64,000 nt of DNA from positions 272,906 through 336,905 of the forward strand of contig NZ_JACJSP010000004.1 in NCBI RefSeq assembly GCF_014698235.1, given 5' to 3'. Below the pieces are notes generated by a model. It did no database searches. It saw only the letters and a program-made list of their open reading frames with translations, and had not been told where the DNA came from. Below, one piece after another: positions 38,394 to 48,900 of this stretch; the stretch's first letter is position 1, and each line of letters opens with the position of its first letter. Source of the DNA: Limnothrix sp. FACHB-406 (GTDB taxonomy: Bacteria > Cyanobacteriota > Cyanobacteriia > CACIAM-69d). Both the position numbers and the translations under genes were made by a program.

Positions 38394-39788
38394 ATGGTGT
38401 TGGCAAGCTGGCTACTGGCGGGGATTGTGGGAGCACAGGGCTTGCCACCCGGAACGCCTGCACCAAGTCCGAGTCCGAATCTACGGCCCCAAGAGGTGCG
38501 ATCGCTCCCGGGACATTTGGATGCGGTGCCTGTGCTGAATAGCAACAGCCCGGAAATTGTCCAGCAAGCGGGAATTTTGCTCTCGACCTTTCCCCCTGCT
38601 GGGATGCGCAGTCCCGAGGCACACCTCAACCAGGTGTTTCAAGGGCGGTTTGATATTTTTGCCCACCACATTGCCAAAGCGGCGGCAACGGGGCCGGATG
38701 GGGCGATCGACCTGCGATCGCTCTATGTGGGAATTGTGCTGGGCAACGCGGATCCCAATCGATCGGCAACGGTGCGAGTTCTTCAGGGGGCCAGTTATCT
38801 CAGCCAGCCCGATGCGCCATTTATTGCGCTGCCGCCGATGGTGGATAACCCGATCGGCCAGGTCTACTCGGGCCCCGGCAGCCGAGCGGTGGATTGGGTG
38901 TTGCGCGGCCGCCGCCAAGCGGATTTGCCCGATCGGGTCACCATTCCCCCGGGCGAGACAGTTGTGCTGACCAGTTTGCCCATTCCGGTTCGATCGCTCA
39001 ACCCACCCCTGAACGGTCGCTCAACCCTGCTGCGTCTGGACAGCGATCGCCCGGTTTATGCCGCCACCCTCGCCCGTTTTGCCCAGGCAACCCCCGATGG
39101 TGGAGAACAGCCCCCCACGGAAGCGGACTGGCGATCCACGCTCACCACCGGAACACTGTCAGGGCCGCGCGAACCGGTTCCCACAGCCCCCGGCGCACCG
39201 GGCCCCCTGCGCTATGGCCGGGTGGCCGGCGTGGCGATCGGGTCTCGTTGGCGCGCGATCGTTACCGATGGGCCCAACAACCCACGCCTCAGCATTCCCG
39301 CTCCCGGTGCAGCCTTTTCCTATGGTGTGAGCACCCTGGTTGCCGGTCGGTTGGGGACTGAGCAAGTGCAAACCGCCCCGATCGTGGCTCGCTACCCGGA
39401 TACGGCCTGGGCCGCCCATGGCAACTACGGGATTGAATATGACCTCACCTTGCCCCTGCATAACCCCACAGCCCAACCGCAGACGGTGGCCATTGCCCTA
39501 GAAACGCCAGTGAAATTTGATGCGCCCGCGCCGGGGTTGCAGTTTTTCGATCCGTTACCCAACTCGGTCTTCTTTCGGGGAACCGTCCGCATTCGATATC
39601 CCGACGATCGGGGATTGCCACAAACGCGATATGTACATTTGGTGCAGCGCCGAGGAGAACCGGGTCAGCCCCTCGCGACGGTACAGTTGCCGCCCCAGGG
39701 CGATCGGCTCGTGCAAGTCAGCCTGATCTATCCCCCCGATGCCACCCCGCCCCAGGTTTTGACCTTGCAAACGCTCAGGAATCCATAA
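38394..39788 (+). CDS. DUF3370 domain protein (secreted, cyanobacterial)
   Basis: A 464-residue protein with a short signal peptide (LASWLLAGIVGAQG) and a proline-rich link, then the DUF3370 domain through most of its length: LRPQEVRSLPGHLDAVPVLNSNSPEIVQ, GILLSTFPPAGMRSPEAHLN, GRFDIFAHHIA, LRGRRQADLPDRVTIPPGETVVL. The family is almost confined to cyanobacteria; function unknown, likely periplasmic or surface. An in-frame stop just upstream fixes the start at ATG 38394, which follows a GAAGGA site. Confidence 0.88.
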   Translation: MVLASWLLAGIVGAQGLPPGTPAPSPSPNLRPQEVRSLPGHLDAVPVLNSNSPEIVQQAGILLSTFPPAGMRSPEAHLNQVFQGRFDIFAHHIAKAAATGPDGAIDLRSLYVGIVLGNADPNRSATVRVLQGASYLSQPDAPFIALPPMVDNPIGQVYSGPGSRAVDWVLRGRRQADLPDRVTIPPGETVVLTSLPIPVRSLNPPLNGRSTLLRLDSDRPVYAATLARFAQATPDGGEQPPTEADWRSTLTTGTLSGPREPVPTAPGAPGPLRYGRVAGVAIGSRWRAIVTDGPNNPRLSIPAPGAAFSYGVSTLVAGRLGTEQVQTAPIVARYPDTAWAAHGNYGIEYDLTLPLHNPTAQPQTVAIALETPVKFDAPAPGLQFFDPLPNSVFFRGTVRIRYPDDRGLPQTRYVHLVQRRGEPGQPLATVQLPPQGDRLVQVSLIYPPDATPPQVLTLQTLRNP

Positions 39789-41221
39789 CCTGAGTCAGGG
39801 ATGATCCAGGGTATTTGGGGGCCATGATTTTTGTGGCTTCACTGGTTTTTCATTTTTGCGGTTTAGGATGCAATCAACCAAACCCCAAGCAGGATGACTC
39901 AGCCTGACATCATTTCCAGAGTCCCATCTAGCCCCAGCATCTAACTTTCCGCGCTCAGTGTTGTCATTTTCTTGGTGCGATCGAATCGATTGGTCTGAGT
40001 CAATTAAAAGGTTTTCTGTCTCCCTCGATTTTGAGCCACGCCAGCTACGGCGATCGAAAGATCAAAGCCAAGTCATCGATCAATTCGTCCTTCACCAATT
40101 GATTCTCTCTCTCAGCATTGATTATTCGACAATTATTCGATCCCAATTGCTAAATACTACAAACTACGATGACTAAATTATGATTGAGCAGTATGAAAGT
40201 TGGTGAATCGTCTTGATTGTGACGTTTTTGTGATTTCGAAATGATTTGACTGTCAAATAATTATCAAAGATCATCGGAAATCAAGAATTAAATTACTGAA
40301 TCATCAAGCTTAAACTATCGAACAATGCTTATTTGTTTTCTTGATTGAAAATTGAAGGAATGATTGTACGAGGACTTTATTTTAATGAAAAATCTAAAAT
40401 CTTCCTTTGAACTGAGTTTTCTTAAGAAATTTATCGCTATATTTTAAAATCAGGGTGCAGATCGATTCAAACACATTCAAACAGAAAAATATGTTTCCTT
40501 TAGATAGATAAGACTCAAGAAATTGCTCAACGATGGTCACCCTACCCAAAATTTGAGCGATCGCAGATTACACAGCAAAGATGAAAAACCAGTGAAACTG
40601 GCTGTAGTCTTTGATACTCGATCGCCCAGGATCTGCCTTGAAGTCGTTCCTTTAGGTGTCGAACCGTCTCATCAATTTCACGGACTGTCCCAAGAGTCCT
40701 TTACAAGTCCGCAACGAAGACAGTTTACTCAGTTCAGCGCTCTGGTGAAACCCGGGTCGTTGGTCAGGGTACGTTCAAGCTGTTGTGATATCGTCATGGC
40801 TTTTCATGGCCTTGAGATTGACCTTAAGCGGAAGACGTAAAGACGAAGAGTGAATGAATTGGTTGGCATTGAGTCATGATCAGAACTCAAAATGCATGGA
40901 TCAATTTCATTCAAAGAATTTAAATTTTTCGAGAATTTTTCAATCAAGATTGTGAATTTTCAATCAAGATTGTGAATTTCCGAATACTCGTTCTGCCACA
41001 GTCTGGATGACCTTTCCTTGCTTGGTTTTCACGGTGAATTCGTGACCAATATCATGCGTTGGAACTGCCCATGACCCTTCTCTCGGCACAACTAGTCCAT
41101 CATTAAATTTAGACGAGAGCGATCAAGTTCTCTCAAATTTATCAATCGTCCGGGGCATCTATTTATTTCCCCGTTAAAGGGATGCAAGACACATTGTTTT
41201 CTACCTTTCTGTGAGAGCTTC
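39789..41221. other. 1.4-kb A/T-rich region without a credible gene
   Basis: Only two short plus-strand frames (39958-40176 and 40523-40840) exist; neither has a ribosome site, domain or codon pattern like its neighbours. The stretch has few HIP1 words, unlike flanking sequence, and a 20-bp tandem duplication at 40933. It could be decayed sequence, an acquired segment or a long leader for the RTX gene. Confidence 0.5.
40933..40979. repeat. 20-bp tandem repeat, 2.3 copies
   Basis: Unit GAATTTTCAATCAAGATTGT occurs at 40933-40953 (with one extra T) and 40954-40973, then a partial copy. It is about 245 bases before the DUF4347/RTX gene. Confidence 0.95.
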
Positions 41222-44200
41222 ATGAGCACGCATCAATCAACACAATCGTCTGGGTTGACTACTCTGAGTATTTTTGCTGAGGGTTCATCATCGATGCAAC
41301 GCCAAAGCAATGATCAAAATTGTGATTCGCAAGATCAACATTTTGATAGCTCATTGCAGTCCACCGATCGATCGATTGTTTTGTCTACGTCTTCTCAGTC
41401 ACGCCAGCCCAACAACCTTGAATCCACCTTGGTTGTGATTGATGCAAGGGTAGAAGCGATCGACCAATTGATTCAGGGAGTGCAGCCCGGCACAAGGGTG
41501 CTGAAATTGGAGCCAACGGCGGCAGCTTGGGCCCAAGTGACCCAAGCCTTGGCTGAAAAACCGGTTCAACAACTCCATGTGATTGCTCACGGTCAACCGG
41601 GCTGGTTGCAGTTGGGCGATCGGGGGCTGTCCGTAGCAAATCTGTCTCGGGATGTGCAGGACTGGCTGCGTCGCTGGGCCCTGTTGCTGAGCGATCGAGC
41701 TGAAATCTTGCTCTATGGTTGCCGCACGGGGGCCGGCATCCTGGGGCAGCAACTGATTGAAACCCTGGCTCACCTGACCCAAGCGACCGTGGGTGCGGCC
41801 ACCAGTCCGGTGGGATCGGCCGATCGGGGTGGGTCTTGGCGCTTGGATCGATCGACCGGGCCCCTGCAATCCCCAGTGCCCTTCACACAGCGGGCGATCG
41901 CCCAATATCCAGGCCTGTTAGCTCCCTGTATTCCCAACCAATTCCTTGGAATCGCCAACTTCGATGGTGTTGGCGGTATACAAAACGACCTGGTGAGGGT
42001 TGATCTAGCAACAGGTTTGGTTCAGCTTGAAAGAGCCAATGTCATCGGCGGCAGGGGTAGCGATGCTATTGCTAGAAAACCCGGCACAACTGAGATCTAC
42101 ATCCTTCCAAATCCTGTTCCTCAAGGATCGTCTGTCGGGGGGCCTATTCAAATCCTTGATTTGAACCCAACTCAAACCCCTAGCCCAGCATCCCTTCCAA
42201 ACACGAGAACTTCTGGACGTTTGACCTTCGATGCTGCTGGAAACCTGATTGCTGGCAGCAATGAAACTATTGAGTTCATCAACTCAGCCACTGGAGCCAC
42301 AACCAAAACCTTATCAGTAACAGGCCCGGATCCTGCCGATCCCAGTAAGCTAGGTCCTTTACCCACAACTGCTAGTGGTGACTTTGCTGTTACTCCCGAT
42401 GGCTCGCTTCTAATAGTTTTGCGAAGCCCCAACGCATCTGGCCACATTTACAAAATTCCTGCTTCTGAGTTGAGCAAAACGTCCGACAGTCCTTCTGTGC
42501 CGGTGCCAGTTTCAGCACAACTCCTGACTAGAAGCAGTGTTCCCTTCTCAGGTTTAGCTCTGGGTTACGACGGCAACTTCTATGCCACCACTATCGCTGC
42601 AGATAGTGGTGGTGGGCTGTATCGAATTGACCCTAATTCGGGAGGAGCAAACCTGGTAGCCCGCACCCGGATTCCGGCGGGAACCGTGGTTAACGGTGTG
42701 GCCCTCACCACTGACCTGCCGATCAGCGTGGGCGACCTGGGAACGTTGCCGATCCAGCCGATCCAGCCCAACATTAATCTCACCAAAACCGATGGGCTAG
42801 AAGCAGTACTTCCCGGCAGCACCATCACCTACAGCATTACGATCTCCAACACCGGTGGCTGCGACATTACGGCCCCGTTCTTGCTGAATCTGTCCGATGC
42901 GCCCCCGGCAGAATTGCTCAGTCCCGTTTGGAATCCCAATGTGCTGGCTCCTCCCGGGATTGGCTTGGCGCTCAATGCTGGAGAAACGAAAACCTTCCAG
43001 GTGTCGGGTCGCCTCTCGGATACGGCCACTGGGGTGATTACCAACACGGCCCGAGTCTCCCTACCGGCTGGGCTTTTTGACCCGGATTTGGGGCCCCTCG
43101 ACCCACAAGTGATTACGGCGACCGATGCGACTCGAGTGCTGGGTGGTGTGAATACACCGCCGACCCCGCGCAATTTGGTGTTGCCCTATAACCCCAATGG
43201 TTCCATTCCTTTGGCGGCGGTTGATCCCGATAGTGATCCGATTCGGGAATTTGTGATTACGGAAATTCCCCCGGGGAGTTCACTGTTTTTGCTCGATCCA
43301 CTGACGGGGGCGAAGGTTTCCCTGTCGGCGGGGCAATCGATTCCGCCGGGCAATGTCGGCAACCTACGGTTTGAGTCACCCGATGGCAAAGGGTTCTTCA
43401 AGTACTCCGCAAGGGATGACAAGGGGAACCTGAGTCCAGATTCGGCAACGGTATTGTTCGATCGCCCGGAAATTATTGCCGAACCGCCGGTTCCCTTGAA
43501 CGGGATCTTCAACGTGGTTCCCGGCTCGGCTACGGATTTGACCGAACCTCCCGAAAACGGCGTTGTCAAGTTTCGGCTGGGGGGACTGCCACCCACGGCG
43601 ATCGACCCAAACAGCGATTCGATCAAGAATTACAACATCACCCGCCTACCGGCCTTGGGTGACTTGTACGTGGGCGATCCGTTCAATGGGGGACGCAAAC
43701 TCACCAGCACAGGCCTCCTGACTCCGGAAGAATTCGGCAATCTGTTCTTTATCCCCCGGGCCGATTTCACGGGTAAGGACTTTCTGACCTTCGACGTGAT
43801 TGATATCAAAGGCAATCGCAGCCTGATCAGTGGCACGATTTCCTTCATTGCGCCGCCGGGAATTTCGGTGGCCAGCACGCCGCCCACGCCGCCCACTCCG
43901 GTTAACACCGCTTTGGGAGATCTGCCCTTCTTCATCACCAGTTTTGCTGATGTGGCGGGTGTGGCCCCGAATTGCGGTTGTGTGGCCTCGCCGTTGGCGG
44001 CTTCCTGGCAAATTCCCAACCCTCTGATTGTGCCTGAGCTACCCGCGCTGGTGATTCCGCCGCCGCCCGAAACCGGCGGTAACCGGCTGCTGGGCACGCC
44101 GGGTAATGATGACTTGGTGGGCACAGCGTCCAACGATTTTGTGTCGGGGTTTGCAGGCAACGATCGCCTGCGGGGCGGCCCCGGTTCCGATGAACTGATT

Positions 44201-45802
44201 GGCGACCTGGGCAACGATTCCATTTTTGGTGGCTTGGGCAATCGCGCTGCGGTAGGTTCCGGGGTGGATGCCGATCGCCTCGGCGGGGGCGAGGGCAACG
44301 ACCTGCTCAACGGCAATGAGGGTGATGATGTGATCTTTGGCGGCAATGGCCAAGACATCATCAATGGCGGCAAGGATAACGATATTCTGCTGGGCGACCG
44401 GGGCAGTGACATCCTGCGCGGCGACCAAGGAGCCGACACCATCATCGGCGGCCAGGGTCGCCCGGATAACCGGCCGGATCCGAGCGATCGGGACTTGATC
44501 TTTGGCAATACCGAAAATGACGTGATCAGCGCCAATGAAGGTGAAGATACGGTGTTTGGCGGCCAAGGGGATGACTACATTCGCGGCGGCAAGGAAGCCG
44601 ACTTGCTGCACGGCGATCGGGGTAACGACATTCTGATCGGTGACTTGGGCAACGACACCCTGATCGGTGGAACCGGTGTGCGCCTCATTACCGATCCCAA
44701 CGGCCAAGACCTGTTGTTTGGCTTGGGCGGCGATGACCTGCTCTATGGCAACGAAGGTCAAGACACCCTTTCCGGGGGCGATGGCAAGGACACGGCCTTT
44801 GGCGGCCGGGACAATGATTTGATCCTGGGCGATTTGGGCAATGACGTGCTCTACGGTGACCTGGGCAACGACACCCTATTGGGCAGCGGTGGCAGCAATG
44901 TCCCGATCGGGGGCGGCACGGACGATGACCTGCTCTATGGCGGTCGTGGCCAAGACAACCTGAACGGTGGTCAGGGTCAAGACACCATTTACGCCGGTCA
45001 AGAGGATGACTTGGTGTATGGCGGTAAGGACAACGATTTGCTCTATGGCGATAAGGGCAATGATGTGCTGTCCGGTGACCTGGGCAACGACACCCTGATT
45101 GGTGGCAACAACAACACGCGGGATCCCGATCGCACCGGCAACGATCTGCTGTTGGGCGGCGGCAATGAAGACTTGCTGTTGGGCAACGATGGCAATGACA
45201 GCCTGGCGGGCGAAGATGGCAACGATACGGCCCGGGGTGGTCAGGGGAATGACTACCTCTGGGGAGGGGCTGGATTGGATTTGTTGATGGGCGATCGGGG
45301 CAACGACACCCTCTGCGGTGAAGCAGGCAACGATACCCTCTACGGCAACAATCCCGATCGGCCCCAGTCCGTTAGCACGGGTTCCGATAACGATGTGTTG
45401 TCCGGTAACGCCGGGAATGACTTGCTCTTTGGCAACGATGGCGATGACCAACTGGATGGTTGCGAGGATGACGACACCCTTTTTGGGGGCAAGGGGAACG
45501 ACACCCTCACGGGCAGTGCGGGCAATGACGTGCTTTCCGGCGATCAAGGGGATGACGTGCTCTTTGGTGGCGAGGGAATCGATACCTTTGTGATCGGTCT
45601 CAATCGCGGTCTGGACATCATTTCCGACTACTTCGCTAACAATGACCGAATTGCTCTGGCTGGTGGGTTGCGATTTACCGATTTGTCCTTTGTTGAAGAG
45701 GGCAACTCGATCCTGGTGCGAGCCGGTGAGACCCCGATCGCCCGTCTCCAGGGCATTCCCGCCTTGCAATTCGTGAATAGCCAGGACTTCATCTCGGTCT
45801 AG
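41222..45802 (+). CDS. DUF4347 / RTX calcium-binding surface protein, 1526 aa
   Basis: Residues about 70-235 form a DUF4347 domain (LHVIAHGQPGWLQLG, ILLYGCRTGAGILGQQLIE, GGSWRLD), common at the start of huge cyanobacterial surface proteins. Residues 240-515 resemble a beta-propeller-like seven-stranded region (LGIANFDGVGG, TPDGSLLIVL, GLYRIDPNSGGA). A DUF11-like domain follows (INLTKTDGLEAVLPGSTITYSITISNTGGCD), then two cadherin-like repeats (PLAAVDPDSDPIREFVI, AIDPNSDSIKNYNI). From about 955 to 1480 are many RTX nonapeptides of GGxGxDxLxG type that bind Ca2+. The C-terminus lacks a classic signal peptide, fitting type I secretion. Confidence 0.92.
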   Translation: MSTHQSTQSSGLTTLSIFAEGSSSMQRQSNDQNCDSQDQHFDSSLQSTDRSIVLSTSSQSRQPNNLESTLVVIDARVEAIDQLIQGVQPGTRVLKLEPTAAAWAQVTQALAEKPVQQLHVIAHGQPGWLQLGDRGLSVANLSRDVQDWLRRWALLLSDRAEILLYGCRTGAGILGQQLIETLAHLTQATVGAATSPVGSADRGGSWRLDRSTGPLQSPVPFTQRAIAQYPGLLAPCIPNQFLGIANFDGVGGIQNDLVRVDLATGLVQLERANVIGGRGSDAIARKPGTTEIYILPNPVPQGSSVGGPIQILDLNPTQTPSPASLPNTRTSGRLTFDAAGNLIAGSNETIEFINSATGATTKTLSVTGPDPADPSKLGPLPTTASGDFAVTPDGSLLIVLRSPNASGHIYKIPASELSKTSDSPSVPVPVSAQLLTRSSVPFSGLALGYDGNFYATTIAADSGGGLYRIDPNSGGANLVARTRIPAGTVVNGVALTTDLPISVGDLGTLPIQPIQPNINLTKTDGLEAVLPGSTITYSITISNTGGCDITAPFLLNLSDAPPAELLSPVWNPNVLAPPGIGLALNAGETKTFQVSGRLSDTATGVITNTARVSLPAGLFDPDLGPLDPQVITATDATRVLGGVNTPPTPRNLVLPYNPNGSIPLAAVDPDSDPIREFVITEIPPGSSLFLLDPLTGAKVSLSAGQSIPPGNVGNLRFESPDGKGFFKYSARDDKGNLSPDSATVLFDRPEIIAEPPVPLNGIFNVVPGSATDLTEPPENGVVKFRLGGLPPTAIDPNSDSIKNYNITRLPALGDLYVGDPFNGGRKLTSTGLLTPEEFGNLFFIPRADFTGKDFLTFDVIDIKGNRSLISGTISFIAPPGISVASTPPTPPTPVNTALGDLPFFITSFADVAGVAPNCGCVASPLAASWQIPNPLIVPELPALVIPPPPETGGNRLLGTPGNDDLVGTASNDFVSGFAGNDRLRGGPGSDELIGDLGNDSIFGGLGNRAAVGSGVDADRLGGGEGNDLLNGNEGDDVIFGGNGQDIINGGKDNDILLGDRGSDILRGDQGADTIIGGQGRPDNRPDPSDRDLIFGNTENDVISANEGEDTVFGGQGDDYIRGGKEADLLHGDRGNDILIGDLGNDTLIGGTGVRLITDPNGQDLLFGLGGDDLLYGNEGQDTLSGGDGKDTAFGGRDNDLILGDLGNDVLYGDLGNDTLLGSGGSNVPIGGGTDDDLLYGGRGQDNLNGGQGQDTIYAGQEDDLVYGGKDNDLLYGDKGNDVLSGDLGNDTLIGGNNNTRDPDRTGNDLLLGGGNEDLLLGNDGNDSLAGEDGNDTARGGQGNDYLWGGAGLDLLMGDRGNDTLCGEAGNDTLYGNNPDRPQSVSTGSDNDVLSGNAGNDLLFGNDGDDQLDGCEDDDTLFGGKGNDTLTGSAGNDVLSGDQGDDVLFGGEGIDTFVIGLNRGLDIISDYFANNDRIALAGGLRFTDLSFVEEGNSILVRAGETPIARLQGIPALQFVNSQDFISV

Positions 45803-45979
45803 ATCGAAGCCTAGATCAAATCGGTCTAGGGCACGCGATCGGTGGGCAGTCGTTGGCCGCAACCACTACCCACCGACAGCGGTGGAACTGGCCGGGTGGT
45901 TGGGGGATGGCAGGGCGATCGGGTTAGGCTCGTGGCGGTTGACCCCTCCTGAGCCGATCGTGTCCCTCCGACTCCCTTT

Positions 45980-48900
45980 ATGGCTGACCTTGCTCCGCAA
46001 CACCGCGACCACCTGCTAACCATTGAATTGGCTGTCCGCACCTCTGACCCCCGACTTTTGGAGGGGTTGGAGGTGTGGTTGCGTTTGGGGTTGGTGTCGG
46101 AAGATTGGGTGCGCGAAGTGGCCAGCACTTGGCTCACCTGTCCATTGCCCGCCATTGCTCGATCGCCCGTTGCTCCCGTTCCCAGCTCCTCCCCCCAACC
46201 CGCCACCCAGTCCTCCGGTCGGCTGCGGGCCATTACGGCGGAGCTGAGCGTGGTTTGGTTGCTGCTGTTGGGGGCGTTTTTGGTGGTGGTGTCCTCTGCC
46301 TGGTTGGCGGCCAGCTTTTGGAGCCAAGTGGGAGGCGTGGGGCAATATGGCATCTTGCTGCTGTACACGATCTTGTTTTGGGGGGCTGCCCTCTGGACCG
46401 ATCGCCAGGCCCGATTGCGCCTAACGGGCCAAACCCTACGCGCCCTGGTGACCCTGCTGTTGCCGGTGAATGCCTGGGCCGCCGATGGTTTGGGGTTGCC
46501 CCTGTGGGGCTGGTTTGGAGCGGGCGCACTGTGGTTGATGATTGCCTGGACGATGGTGAGTCGGCGATCGGTTGCCCTCTTGATCCTGTTGGCCTGTGGA
46601 TTGCATTGGAACTGGCCATCGGGCCAAGCTTGGGCTGGGGTGACGATTTGCGCGGGGTTCATTGCCCTGGCGGCCGCCTGGCCTGGCCGGTGGCAACTGC
46701 GATCGCGCCATCATCGGGCCCTGATGGCCGGTTCACTGCTGATTTTGTTGTTGCGGGCCCTGGCCACCCAGATTGCCAGCCTGGCCGATGTGGCGTTGGT
46801 GATGGTGGTGTCTGGGTTGCTGGTGATTTTGGATGCTCGCGAGGCGACCCGGGCCAAGGTGGGGCTGAATGGGTTTGGCTGGTTGCTGGTGGGCTTGGGT
46901 TGGTTGCTGGGGCAGACGGATGCCACGGCTCCTTGGCAGCAATTAACCTTGGCCCTGATTGCGGGAGGTCTGTTGTGGGAACGGTTGCAGCGATCGGGGC
47001 GGAAAGCGGATCTGTTGGGCTTAACCCTGGTGATGGCGGGAGCTTGCCGGGGAACCGCGGCCCTGTTGCCCGATGATTGGCGATCGAGTCTCTGGGTTGC
47101 GGCCCAATCCCTGCTGGAACTGCGGCAACCGGAACAGGTTTTGGGGTTGCTGTGGTTGCCTTACCCGATCGTGCCGGGGGGGCTGGCGATCGCCCAGCAG
47201 CGACGCGATCGCCCCGATTTGGCGAAATTTGGTTTGGGCCTAGCGCTGGGAATCCTGTTGTTGCTCAATGCCTATGCCCTGGCCCTCTGGCCCCATAACC
47301 TGCGGCTTTTGCCCCTCAGCTTGCTCACCACCGCCAGCTTCGGCCTGGTTGCCAGTCGATCGCCCTTGGGATCCCTGCTGCCTCAAGTCCTGGCCAACTG
47401 CACCCTCACGGCCGCTCTGGCCGCTGTTTATGCCCTGGCCCGGTTTGGCTTGCCCACCACCAGCGCCCCGATCGGTTGGGGGCAGGTGGGCATTGGAGCC
47501 ACCCTGGTTTTGTGGAGTTTGGTGGCGATCGGGGGCGATCGTTCCCCTTGGCAACCTTGGGTGAAAACCAGTTGGTGGCTGGGTCTTGGCCTGGCGGGTT
47601 TGAGCCTGGTGCAACTGACCCATGGGGTTTGGGAAACCGTCCCTGCACAGGTGGCGACCTCGGGCTTGCTCAGTTGGTTGGCGATTCCGCTGGCCCTGTT
47701 GGGGTTAGCAGCGATCGGGCCCGAAAGGTTCCGCAAAGCTGCCAAGGGCCTAGGGGCCGGAGGATTGGTCTTGGCCCAATCCCTGGCCATTTACTCACCC
47801 CAGTCCCTCGCTCTGTCCCTAGGTGTGGCCGGGTTGGCCTTGGGGGCCAGCTCCCTGCTGCCTGGGTTTCGACAAGGGTGGGTGGCCCTGATGGCCGTGA
47901 CCTTTGGTTGGTTGTCCTTATCCGCCTTGACCGGGGCCGGCGTGGGGTCTTGGAGCGGCCTGGCCTTTGGCCCTTGGGTGACGTTGCAAAGTGGTCTTTT
48001 GGTTGTGGCTTGGGGGCTGTGGTGGTTGGCGGTGGGGCGATCGAGTCCGCTGCTGCGTCTCTATGGCCAAGCTCTCGATCGCTGGGCCACAGCGGTGAGT
48101 TGGTTGCTGTTGCCCTTTACGGCTCTGCGGCTGTTGGTGTTGGCCCTGGACGGAGATCAGCCCCAGGCGCGTTGGGAAGGGTGGGTGATTGGGCTGCTAT
48201 TGGGGGTGATCGGGTTTCGGTTGCTCACCAGTCGGCGGGCCGGTCGGCCCGCTGCCATTCCGGGGTTACTCTGGGCGGGAGCCGCAGCCTTGGAATTGGC
48301 GACGGCGGAAACCCTTCGCCAACTGAACGGCTCCCTCAGCCACTATGCGGTGGCGACGCTTGGGCTGGGGTTCATCTGCCTGTTTGCGACAGAGCGGTTG
48401 GGGCGACAGTTCCCCAGCCGTCGGTGGTTGCCCTTGGGCTATGGCCTGTTAACCCTGTTGTGGCGATCGAGCTATTGGGATAGTTGGACGGGCTTGCTGA
48501 TGGTGGGGGTGGCGCTCATTGGTTTGCGGGTGGCCGCCCGATCGCCCCATCAACGCTGGCTGAGTTACAGTTCCCTGGCGATCGCCTCCTGGGGTTGGGG
48601 TGAATTAGCTTTCTTTTGGACGGGTCATTGGTTGCCCGCCGGAACCACAACCGATGCCCTGGTGTTGTTTGCCGTCGTGGCAGGATTCCTGGCTTGGTTT
48701 TATGACCTCGGACGCGATCGATGGGGGCGATCGCTCTTTGCTCTCAATGGCCGCACGCTGGCCTGGACAGCCCATGGCCACTGGCTGGTGGGCACTGGGT
48801 TTTCGGGCTTGCTGTGGCTGACGGCGGGCCCCACCCACGGCCCCTTGGCCTGGGCAGCCTTGGGATTGTTGGTGGCCTATCCCTGGGTTCAGGGGTGGCG

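Noticed and set aside
39958..40840. Two short plus-strand frames (39958-40176 and 40523-40840)
   Set aside because: No ribosome site, no recognisable domain, and base use like the surrounding non-coding A/T-rich sequence.
44090..45660. RTX region considered as a DNA-level repeat or CRISPR-like array
   Set aside because: The periodicity is at the protein level (nonapeptides with GGxGxDxLx pattern); the DNA units vary freely at third positions.
43630..45862. Long minus-strand frames opposite the RTX repeats
   Set aside because: They translate the complement of GGxGxD repeats into valine/isoleucine- or serine/proline-rich repeats; no independent evidence of coding.
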